DNA from: Bacteroidia bacterium
Lineage (GTDB): Bacteria; Bacteroidota; Bacteroidia; Bacteroidales; VadinHA17
NCBI GenBank assembly: GCA_026391555.1
Contig: JAPLEB010000069.1
Span: 1 to 38,083, forward strand
Reading direction: 5' to 3'
DNA: 38,083 nucleotides
The notes under the pieces: model-generated
Databases searched by the model: none
What the model was told of the DNA's origin: nothing
What the model saw: the letters and a program-made list of their open reading frames with translations, nothing else
Program-made: the position numbers and the translations under genes
In this document: positions 15,553-22,851 of the stretch, one piece after another
Position numbering within the stretch: the stretch's first letter is position 1
Layout of the letters: each line of letters begins with the position of its first letter

Positions 15553-16275
15553 TTAACAAATCCTGCTTATCTTTTTCCTCTCAGCAATCTGCCTGCATAC
15601 TTTTTTCTCATACATTGAAACAATAAGGTCAGCTATTTCCTGAATTGTGAAAGAGTTGCGATTTAGTGTCACATCGAACAGGTAATCAATATTAAGAGGT
15701 TTTTTATCGAGGAATGTCTGGATCAGATTGAATCTTTTTTCATCGGTATCTACTACATACTCTTCGGCAGTTTCAATATCCATCTCTTTCTTTTTCATTA
15801 CATTTTCAACCCTCCAGTAAAAGGGTGCAATAAGCCGGATATGAAGTGCATCGGTAATTTCGTGGGCAATTGAAACACCGCCTCTTCCAACCAGGATAAT
15901 AAACCCCTCTTTACACATTGAAAGGACTACATCTTTAATAGCTTTTTTAACTCTCAGATCGCTTACAAAGCCACCTGAAAAAGCCATTATCATCTCTGAA
16001 ATATTTGATAATTCAATCCCTTTATAGAAATTCTCAACACGCTGTGTGCCGGTATTTAATTCCTTTGCTATGGAATAAATAATATCCTTATCGACCCACC
16101 TCCATTTTGATATACCATATTTATGGTTAAGGTCATTAACCAGAATTGCAGCTACCTGGCGGGCATCACATCCTGTCAATCGTGAAAGTGTAATTACCGG
16201 ACCATCGTCGGCAGGAGGTTTATTCAGGATGGACTCTCTGTGCCGATCATCAAAATAATCAAATATTTTTTCCAT
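15553..16275 (-). CDS. Cytidylate kinase-like family protein
   Basis: A P-loop nucleotide-kinase-like protein, 240 aa, of the separate cytidylate-kinase-like family rather than canonical Cmk. The N-terminal ITLSRLTGCDARQVAAIL segment (residues about 28-45) replaces the usual ISRExGSGG loop of the family. WRWVDKDIIYSIAKEL follows, then FILVGRGGVSIAHEI with HIRLIAPFYWRVENVMKK. The C-terminal part has YVVDTDEKRFNLIQTFL and VTLNRNSFTIQEIADLIV. The substrate is not known for this family. It is probably monocistronic, with a terminator hairpin about 100 nt downstream. Confidence 0.8.
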   Translation of the reverse strand: MEKIFDYFDDRHRESILNKPPADDGPVITLSRLTGCDARQVAAILVNDLNHKYGISKWRWVDKDIIYSIAKELNTGTQRVENFYKGIELSNISEMIMAFSGGFVSDLRVKKAIKDVVLSMCKEGFIILVGRGGVSIAHEITDALHIRLIAPFYWRVENVMKKKEMDIETAEEYVVDTDEKRFNLIQTFLDKKPLNIDYLFDVTLNRNSFTIQEIADLIVSMYEKKVCRQIAERKKISRIC

Positions 16276-16372
16276 TTAAGTTGTTTCCTTTCCCGGATAT
16301 TTAATTATGACACTGAAATACAGAGTGAATTATAGCTTATAAATGAACTACTTATCCCGTAAAACCGACGGA

Positions 16373-16410
16373 TGAGATATGTAGAATCTCAGAGCAATTC
16401 CTCAGGAATT
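16373..16410. repeat. Two adjacent small hairpins in a spacer
   Basis: TGAGAT-ATGTAGA-ATCTCA (16373-16391) is followed by the 15-nt palindrome AATTCCT-C-AGGAATT (16396-16410). They lie upstream of a small plus-strand gene pair and could be an RNA element or a dispersed repeat. No T-tract follows. Function unknown. Confidence 0.45.
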
Positions 16411-16437
16411 ATTACCGATATAATTTACAAATAAAAA

Positions 16438-16560
16438 ATGAATCAGGAAAATTTATTTATCGTTATATTCTTTCCAATCGTAATAATCATAATTTTGTCT
16501 GACAATAGCTCAAAAACATTACAATATGGTCCGATTTTTGATCAACAAAAGAATAATTGA
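16438..16560 (+). CDS. Possible small membrane protein (40 aa)
   Basis: ATG at 16438 opens a 40-codon frame ending in TGA at 16558-16560, six nt before the next gene. Residues 6-20 (LFIVIFFPIVIIIIL) form one strong hydrophobic helix, followed by a polar tail. No clear ribosome-binding site. The close spacing to the lipoprotein gene supports a real gene, but chance cannot be excluded in AT-rich DNA. Confidence 0.35.
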   Translation: MNQENLFIVIFFPIVIIIILSDNSSKTLQYGPIFDQQKNN

Positions 16561-16566
16561 CTTAAA

Positions 16567-17109
16567 ATGAAATCATTTCTGGTAAAAATATTTCTCATTA
16601 CATTAACAGTCTTGTTTATAACAGGCTGCAAAAAGAATCATGTTATCAGCGATAAGCAGTCAATCCTGTTTCAGCTTGAATATGTCAATTATGCCTGGGG
16701 TTATCAGCATAATGGCATTATTATTGACACTGAAGGAAATGTTCTGACATATAGCAATCCTGAAAACTGGAATTTTCCTGACAATAATTTTAGCCTCAGT
16801 GAAAGCCAGGTTACCGAAAACATCAGAAGTTGTATTCAGTCGGACAAGAAAATCTCAAAAGAAGAGCTTCAGAAATATTCAAATTACATTAAAAACATCG
16901 CTTTAAGTAAAGTAACAGCAATGAAAAATGTTGCAGCAGATGCAGGATCATCGGAATTTATCTGCTACCAGTTTTCGGAAAACACCCGAACCTATAAAGG
17001 TTACCTTATTAAAATGGAAGGCGATTTTACCTGTGAAAACCTTAATTTCTATTCCAAGAAGGTTGCTGCCTGGATGAGAGATATCAATATCAGCATAACC
17101 GAAAATTAA
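16567..17109 (+). CDS. Hypothetical lipoprotein
   Basis: A 180-aa product with a lipoprotein signal at residues 1-21 (LVKIFLITLTVLFITGC). The mature part opens with an IIIDTEGNVLTYSNPENW-like beta segment. A helical stretch and a basic middle follow, then another possible beta region (YKGYLIKMEGDFTCENL). Three cysteines are present in the mature chain besides the lipidated one or its equivalents. I do not recognise the family. It is probably anchored to a membrane facing the periplasm or surface. Nothing in the neighbours fixes a role. Confidence 0.7.
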   Translation: MKSFLVKIFLITLTVLFITGCKKNHVISDKQSILFQLEYVNYAWGYQHNGIIIDTEGNVLTYSNPENWNFPDNNFSLSESQVTENIRSCIQSDKKISKEELQKYSNYIKNIALSKVTAMKNVAADAGSSEFICYQFSENTRTYKGYLIKMEGDFTCENLNFYSKKVAAWMRDINISITEN

Positions 17110-17247
17110 ACCATCGTATATCCCCGTAATAATTTACGATCCAAATTAAAAATTGCTTTACATTTTATTTTTAAATTTTCTGCTGATATTATTATATCTT
17201 TACTTCATGCAAAACAATTATCTCGCTAACAATTTAAACTTTTCGTT

Positions 17248-17706
17248 ATGATTGAAATCATTTTTTCCAAACCTGAACTTTTCTGGTTCATTATTGGGCT
17301 GGTTCTGTTTCTCGCCGAATTGGTCATTCCCGGGTTCTTCATTTTTTTCTTTGGCCTCGGAGCATGGGTCACTGCCCTGGTTTGCCTTATTGGAAATCCC
17401 GATTCCATAACCAATCTGCAAATAATAATTTTCGCGGTTACCTCAGTTCTTTCTCTTGTGGCTCTGAGAAGAATTATTCAGAAGAAATTTTTTTACAGCA
17501 AAGAAAACTTGTCTGAAGAGGTTGAAGATGAGTTTACCGGAAAAGAGGCCCTGGTAACAACCGAAATTGGTCCTGAAAATAAAGGAAAAGTCGAATTCAA
17601 AGGCACAACCTGGAAAGCTGAATCTAAATCAGAAATTAAAGAAGGCCAAACAGTTATCATTATTGAAAAAGAGAATTTTACATTAATAGTTGAACCTAAA
17701 AAATAA
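17248..17706 (+). CDS. NfeD-like membrane protein
   Basis: A 152-aa protein of the NfeD group, partner of SPFH proteins in membrane microdomains. Two or three hydrophobic segments occupy residues 10-70 (FWFIIGLVLFLAELVIPGFFI, interrupted by FFFGLGAW, then IIIFAVTSVLSLVAL). The characteristic Glu-Leu-x-x-Pro-Gly turn (ELVIPG) is present. The soluble OB-fold domain lies at about residues 90-150 (GKEALVTTEI, WKAESKSEIKEGQTVIIIE). Only 5 nt separate it from the SPFH gene, so the two are an operon. No truncation. Confidence 0.88.
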   Translation: MIEIIFSKPELFWFIIGLVLFLAELVIPGFFIFFFGLGAWVTALVCLIGNPDSITNLQIIIFAVTSVLSLVALRRIIQKKFFYSKENLSEEVEDEFTGKEALVTTEIGPENKGKVEFKGTTWKAESKSEIKEGQTVIIIEKENFTLIVEPKK

Positions 17707-17711
17707 TTAAA

Positions 17712-18647
17712 ATGGAAGGATCTAGCACTACTTTAATTCTTATTGGTGTAATCTTTTTAGGATTTATCCTGATTGCATCTATGATTAAAATTGTTCCCCA
17801 GAGAACAGCAATAATCGTTGAAAGGCTTGGAAAATACAGGGCAACCTTTACAGCAGGTTTCCAGTTACTTATTCCTTTTATTGATAAGGTAAGGTACAGG
17901 CACACGCTTAAAGAACAGGCAATTGATGTCGCACCACAGATATGTATCACACGCGATAATATCGCGGTAGAGGTTGACGGCATCCTCTACCTTCAGGTAC
18001 TGGATCCTCAGAAAGCTTCTTATGGAATTGATAATTACAGATTTGCATCGATACAGATAGCACAAACAACAATGAGGAGCGTCATTGGCAAACTGGAACT
18101 TGACAGAACATTTGAAGAGCGTGAAACAATTAACGTATCTATTGTTGAAGCTGTTGACAAAGCCAGTGAGCCCTGGGGTGTTAAGGTATCCCGTTACGAG
18201 GTTAAAAATATTTCGCCTCCCCAGAGCATTAAAGATGCAATGGAAAAACAGATGAGGGCTGAAAGGGAGAAAAGAGCCGTAATTGCTGAATCGGAAGGAA
18301 CAAAACAGGCTAAGATAAATAATGCAGAAGGTGACAAGCAGGAACTTATTAAAAAATCGGAGGGTGAAATGCAGAAGCGTATCAACGAAGCCACAGGTCG
18401 GGCTTCGGAGATCGAACAACTTGCAAAGGCAACCGCTAATGGGTTGAGGGCTATTTCACTTGCAATATCAGAAGAAAACGGATTAAATGCCGTTAACCTG
18501 AGGATCGCTGAGCAATATCTTATGGCGTTTGGAAATCTTGCCAAGACTAATAACACATTAATAATTCCGTCGAACCTTACAGATATTGCCGGCATTATTG
18601 CAACTGCCACTTCGGTGTTTAATGAGACAAAGGATAAGAAAAAATAA
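17712..18647 (+). CDS. SPFH/Band 7 stomatin-like protein (QmcA-type)
   Basis: A 311-aa membrane-anchored scaffold protein. One N-terminal helix (residues about 6-26) is followed by the Band 7 domain: VPQRTAIIVERLGKY, then LLIPFIDKV, then DGILYLQVLDPQKASYGIDNY. RSVIGKLELDRTFEERETIN is typical of stomatins. A long charged coiled coil (about 175-235, rich in Glu/Lys/Ala) and a C-terminal hydrophobic-helical end complete it. Such proteins form oligomers that organise membrane domains and bind proteases; the NfeD partner is directly upstream. Its 3' end overlaps the start of a histidine kinase by 26 nt. Confidence 0.92.
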   Translation: MEGSSTTLILIGVIFLGFILIASMIKIVPQRTAIIVERLGKYRATFTAGFQLLIPFIDKVRYRHTLKEQAIDVAPQICITRDNIAVEVDGILYLQVLDPQKASYGIDNYRFASIQIAQTTMRSVIGKLELDRTFEERETINVSIVEAVDKASEPWGVKVSRYEVKNISPPQSIKDAMEKQMRAEREKRAVIAESEGTKQAKINNAEGDKQELIKKSEGEMQKRINEATGRASEIEQLAKATANGLRAISLAISEENGLNAVNLRIAEQYLMAFGNLAKTNNTLIIPSNLTDIAGIIATATSVFNETKDKKK

Positions 18648-20739
18648 CCTCTTGAGAATCAGGTTGTTCATCTTTCAGGTTTTTTTATTTACATTCACGT
18701 TTAGCCTGAATGCAAATTCGAGTACTCCTAAAGCTGTCAAAGGGGTGATTGACCTTCGGGATATAAGCAATCCTGATCAATTCATTGTAAAACTTAACGG
18801 AGAATGGGAGTTTTACTGGAAAAAGATGCTCCGCCCCCATGATTTTAAAACCCAAATATTAAAACCTGACTTTTTTGGAAAGGTACCTTCATACTGGACA
18901 GATTATCCCCGGGAGTCAGTTAAGACAGAAAAGTTCGGGTTTGCCACATACCGGCTGACTGTCTTGCTACCTGCCGGTTTAAAAAAGCCTTTTGGTATTG
19001 ATCTGCCCGTTTTTGATTCCTCATATGACATATATATAGACGGAAAATATCTTGGAGGAAACGGGGTTCCCGGGAAATCGGCGGCTGAAACAGAGCCCGA
19101 GTACAAAAGAAATTTTTACAACTTAAGTCCGGAATCAGACACACTGACTATAATAATAAATGTTGCAAATTATGATCATCGTCGCGGCGGATTCTGGCTT
19201 CCTGTAAAGTTTGGAACATTCGCTGAGGTCCAGAAGCAATTGGCAAACAGTTGGGCAGGAGAATGGTCGGTGATCAGCATGCTCATAGGATTCTCCATTT
19301 TTTTCCTCTTCTTTTTTCTTATTTCTCCAAAAGAGAAGGTAATGGGTTTCTTCAGTATTGCAACAATAGGTCTTGCTTTAAGACCCTTATTTACTTCTCA
19401 TTTTCTCATTCTCAACCTGTTCAATATGAACTGGATTTGGATAGTCAGGTTTGAATACATTGGACTTTTTCTGGTCATTATCGGATGGGCATGGTTCGTA
19501 TTGAATCTCTACCCTTCAAAGTTTTTCAGGATAATCGTTTGGGTCATTACTATATTTTTCTTCCTGGCATTTGTTTTAACAATGTTACTTCCGGTAAAAA
19601 TCTTCAGCTATACCATACTTGTGTATTATCCATCAATGTTATTGCTGATGGCTTATCTTTTATTCAGGAGTTTCATTGGCACACTGAAGAAAAATGCACT
19701 TGATGTAATGTACTTTTTAGCATTTGTTTTACTATTATTCGGTGGGTTGCATGATATACGGGTATCGCTTGGGAAATCAGATAGTTCTACCGGATATCTA
19801 CTTACATATATTATAGTAATTTTTGTTTTCATACAAGCAGTTATATTATTGTATAAGTGGATAAGAGTGTTTCATGATAAGGAAAAACTTCAAATTCAGC
19901 TTGAATTCATGAACAGGAACCTTGAACTTTTTGTGAATGAAAGAACATTGGAACTAAAAACCCGGAATGAAGAAATTGAGAAACAAAACAGCATGATCGC
20001 GTTGCAAAACAAACAGTTATCAGATACTATTCAACTTAAGAACAGAGTTTTTTCTGTTATTGCTCACGATTTAAGAAGCCCTGTTGTAAATATCCTGTAC
20101 ATGCTTAACCTGCTTAAAGAGAAAGAGTACAAAGAGAAGTACGACACTTTCGCAAATTCAAGCATTCAGTATGCGCAGCTTGTTATCAGCTTATTGGAAA
20201 ATATGCTCGTATGGGGCAGAGGCCAGGAAGACAAAATTAAGTTTTCGCCGGAAAAGCGTGACCTTGCTGATATAATACTGACAAACCTCAGCATATTCAA
20301 AGAGACTGCTGATAAGAAAGATATCCCGGTAAATTTCACTCAGGTTGGAAGCTCAATAGCATTTTTTGATAAAGATCTGCTGGATATAATAATCAGAAAC
20401 CTATTGTCAAACGCAGTGAAATACACATCACGGGGAGGCAGGATCAGCATTCTTCTGAAGAATAAATCAATGACAGGAGAAGGCATCATGCTGAAGATTT
20501 GCGATAATGGAGTTGGCATACCTGAAAATAAACAAAAATATCTTTTCACATCCACCGAAATTGGCAGTTCTCCGGGAACTGAGAACGAAAAGGGAACAGG
20601 GCTGGGACTTAAGCTCTGCAATGAGCTTGTAAGACTAAATAATGGCAGCATCGCTGTTGAGAGCAAAGAGGGTGAAGGAACCTGTTTCATTATCACCCTC
20701 CCGGTTGAAAATGGGTCTTTAACACCCGGAAAAGAATAA
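18622..20739 (+). CDS. 7TM-DISM sensor histidine kinase
   Basis: A membrane sensor kinase of 705 aa from the ATG at 18622; an in-frame TTG at 18586 lies deeper in the SPFH gene. A signal-like helix (residues 9-30) precedes an extracytoplasmic jelly-roll domain (about 35-200, LNGEWEFYWKK...FGFATYRLTVLLP...IYIDGKYLGG). Seven hydrophobic segments cover about 215-420, followed by a coiled coil (425-470). The HisKA box has the phospho-acceptor H482 in FSVIAHDLRSP. The ATPase domain shows the N box IIRNLLSNAVKYT, G1 ICDNGVGIP and G2 GTGLGLKLC. No receiver or output domain is fused and no response regulator is adjacent, so it is an orphan. The DISM-type ligand domain suggests binding of a small carbohydrate-like molecule. 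Confidence 0.92.
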   Translation: MRQRIRKNNLLRIRLFIFQVFLFTFTFSLNANSSTPKAVKGVIDLRDISNPDQFIVKLNGEWEFYWKKMLRPHDFKTQILKPDFFGKVPSYWTDYPRESVKTEKFGFATYRLTVLLPAGLKKPFGIDLPVFDSSYDIYIDGKYLGGNGVPGKSAAETEPEYKRNFYNLSPESDTLTIIINVANYDHRRGGFWLPVKFGTFAEVQKQLANSWAGEWSVISMLIGFSIFFLFFFLISPKEKVMGFFSIATIGLALRPLFTSHFLILNLFNMNWIWIVRFEYIGLFLVIIGWAWFVLNLYPSKFFRIIVWVITIFFFLAFVLTMLLPVKIFSYTILVYYPSMLLLMAYLLFRSFIGTLKKNALDVMYFLAFVLLLFGGLHDIRVSLGKSDSSTGYLLTYIIVIFVFIQAVILLYKWIRVFHDKEKLQIQLEFMNRNLELFVNERTLELKTRNEEIEKQNSMIALQNKQLSDTIQLKNRVFSVIAHDLRSPVVNILYMLNLLKEKEYKEKYDTFANSSIQYAQLVISLLENMLVWGRGQEDKIKFSPEKRDLADIILTNLSIFKETADKKDIPVNFTQVGSSIAFFDKDLLDIIIRNLLSNAVKYTSRGGRISILLKNKSMTGEGIMLKICDNGVGIPENKQKYLFTSTEIGSSPGTENEKGTGLGLKLCNELVRLNNGSIAVESKEGEGTCFIITLPVENGSLTPGKE

Positions 20740-20924
20740 TCCTTTAATAAATTTACTATTTATCTCTTCTTGAAATTTCAAATTCTGGCAAACCGTTTTT
20801 AATAAATGGGAGATTAATTATGAATATGAATATGATCTGCATTAAATCATGGTAAAATTCTAAATCCAAAATTTTTACAGAATTGGATTTTATCTTCGCC
20901 ATACAAACTTATAAATTATACAAT

Positions 20925-21407
20925 ATGAAAAACTTTGTTGTTTTAACTGTGGCGCTTTGTCTGATCTCTTTTTCAGCTTGCAGCCAAAAGAATCCGCCTG
21001 AAAATGTAAAGAAAGAATTTTCTCAGAAATTTGCCGGTGCCAAATCAATTAAATGGGTCACCGAAAAAGAAAACGAATGGGAAGCAGAATTCAAATTGAA
21101 TGGAAAAGAAATGTCTGCATGTTTTGACAATGCAGGTAAATGGCTGGAAACGGAAGCCGAAGTCAGTGCTAAAGAACTGCCTGTAGCTGTAGCAAATACT
21201 TTGAAAAATGAGTTTTCAGGATTTAAAACCGATGAGTTTTCGACTATTGAAAATCCTGAAATGAATGGTTTCGAGATTGCTCTTAAAAACAAGGAAACAG
21301 AATTAACTGTCATTATCGGAGCCGATGGAACTGTATTAAAGAAAGAATCAGCTGAAGAGAATAAGAAAGAGTCTAATAATGAGAAAGATGAAAAGGATGA
21401 AAAATGA
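20925..21407 (+). CDS. PepSY-like periplasmic protein
   Basis: A 160-aa exported protein. The ATG at 20925 starts a lipoprotein-type signal, NFVVLTVALCLISFSACS (residues 3-20). Two PepSY-like repeats follow: FSQKFAGAKSIKWVTEKE with WEAEFKLNGKEMSACFDNAG, then LKNEFSGFKTDEFSTIEN with FEIALKNKETELTVIIGADG. The C-terminal 25 residues are an unstructured Glu/Lys/Asn tail. Such proteins are common small periplasmic proteins in Bacteroidota, and their function is uncertain. An in-frame upstream start at 20883 was rejected because it precedes the signal peptide. The gap 20740-20924 shows no gene. Confidence 0.8.
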   Translation: MKNFVVLTVALCLISFSACSQKNPPENVKKEFSQKFAGAKSIKWVTEKENEWEAEFKLNGKEMSACFDNAGKWLETEAEVSAKELPVAVANTLKNEFSGFKTDEFSTIENPEMNGFEIALKNKETELTVIIGADGTVLKKESAEENKKESNNEKDEKDEK

Positions 21408-21478
21408 GAAAGCTTACCTTATATTGTCTTAAAATTCAGAAATTTTATTTTCTCCTTCAGAAATTGGGAACGGTTTGA

Positions 21479-21559
21479 AATCATATTCTGAAAATTGATG
21501 AGGAATTATGCAATGGATGTGGCCTATGTGTTCCAAACTGCCACGAGGATGATAATTGA
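21479..21559 (+). pseudogene. Remnant of a 4Fe-4S ferredoxin-type protein
   Basis: One frame reads ILKIDEELCNGCGLCVPNC and then HE before a stop at 21557-21559. The CxxCxxCxxxC spacing (Cys codons within 21509-21541) and the flanking residues match the start of the 4Fe-4S ATP-binding/ferredoxin family. The rest, including the second cluster half, is gone, and no proper start codon is present (a stop lies just upstream). It is a short relic in the 210-nt spacer before pdxB. The remainder of that spacer holds nothing recognisable. Confidence 0.65.
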
Positions 21560-21617
21560 AATCAAAGAAGAAGTACTTCAGGAAGATTGGGTGTAAAGTC
21601 GAAAGTCTGTAAAGTCT

Positions 21618-22766
21618 TTACCTATCAACCTTTAAGTTTACAACCTTAAATCCCAGTAAATCAAGCATTTTCTGAATTTTGTCAGTACCTTCTTTAAGAT
21701 TAATTCTGTATGCAGAAAATTCCCTCCTTAGCGTATATTCACCTCTTTGTTTTTCAAAATCAGATGGTAAAAAACGCAGTTTTATATCATCCCTGTCAAT
21801 GTTGTAAGTTTGAATAACAGCTTCCCTGATTATATCTTCATCTGATTTACCTTTCCCATCAATTGTTATTAAAGGAGTCGAAGGTTGAGGGACATCTTCC
21901 GGGTACCATTTTTTGAGGGGAAGATTGAAAAACCTGCATAATGAATTAACAACCATGGCAGTTCCGTTTGCCTTACCATCTGTAGAGTAACCTGCAATAT
22001 GCGGTGTAGCTATGAAAGCTTTTCTCATAAGTTCATTATCAATATCCGGTTCATTCTCCCATACATCTATTACAGCGCCACCCAGTTTCCCCGATCCAAG
22101 TGCTTTTTTAAGTGCGCCCGTATCAGTCACCTCGCCCCTTGAAGAATTGAAAAACCATGCCCCTTTTTTCATCTTTTTAAAGCTCTTTTCATTAAAGAGA
22201 TGGTAAGTTTTATCTTCACCTACAATACTGAGTGGAACATGAACAGTAATAATATCCGACTCATATAGAATATTACCAAGCTTGACAAAATTCTCATCTC
22301 CTTCTTCTCTTGCCCGGGGGGGATCGTTCAGCAGAACATTCATTCCAATTGTTCTTGCAAACTTTTCAACTTTTGAACCTACATTGCCGACACCTATAAT
22401 TCCTATTGTTTTATCCCTGAGGTTAAATCGGAATTCGGAGGCCAACTTCAGCAAAGCAGCAGCAATATATTGCTGAACCGACGATGAATTACAGCCGGGG
22501 GCATTGGTCCATTTGATATTATTTTTTTCGCAATATTGTGTATCAATATGGTCGAACCCGATTGTTGCAGTACCTATAAAACTTACTTTCGTCCCGTTAA
22601 GAAGAACGTTTGTGCATTTGGTCCGTGTGCGGATTAACAACGCATCAGCATTCATGGCAGATTCTCTTGTAATCTGGTTCCCCGGAAGATAAGTAACATT
22701 CGCGTAAGGCTCCAAAACTCCATTGAGAAATGGAATTTTATCATCGGCAATAATTCTGATCATCAT
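21618..22766 (-). CDS. pdxB: 4-phosphoerythronate dehydrogenase
   Basis: Oxidises 4-phospho-D-erythronate with NAD+ in the DXP-dependent route to pyridoxal 5'-phosphate. The 382 aa are typical. The N-terminal substrate domain opens with RIIADDKIPFL. The Rossmann motif GIIGVGNVGSKV is near residues 118-129. The catalytic triad of the D-isomer 2-hydroxyacid dehydrogenases is visible: Arg in NSSRGEVTDT, Glu in VWENEPDID and His in TPHIAGYSTDG. The extended C-terminal domain (about 290-382) is specific to PdxB and absent from ordinary D-lactate dehydrogenases. An adjacent ATG pair makes the exact first codon uncertain by one residue. Confidence 0.93.
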   Translation of the reverse strand: MMIRIIADDKIPFLNGVLEPYANVTYLPGNQITRESAMNADALLIRTRTKCTNVLLNGTKVSFIGTATIGFDHIDTQYCEKNNIKWTNAPGCNSSSVQQYIAAALLKLASEFRFNLRDKTIGIIGVGNVGSKVEKFARTIGMNVLLNDPPRAREEGDENFVKLGNILYESDIITVHVPLSIVGEDKTYHLFNEKSFKKMKKGAWFFNSSRGEVTDTGALKKALGSGKLGGAVIDVWENEPDIDNELMRKAFIATPHIAGYSTDGKANGTAMVVNSLCRFFNLPLKKWYPEDVPQPSTPLITIDGKGKSDEDIIREAVIQTYNIDRDDIKLRFLPSDFEKQRGEYTLRREFSAYRINLKEGTDKIQKMLDLLGFKVVNLKVDR

Positions 22767-22851
22767 TATTTCATTTTCCCCGGAAAGTTACTAATTAATA
22801 TTTGTTGAATATCAACTTTTCGAGATACTGTATTGTAGAAAGAAGTTTAAT

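Noticed and set aside
18586-18621. TTG start for the histidine kinase
   Set aside because: It would deepen the overlap with the SPFH gene without adding domain sequence; the ATG at 18622 leads straight into the signal-like helix.
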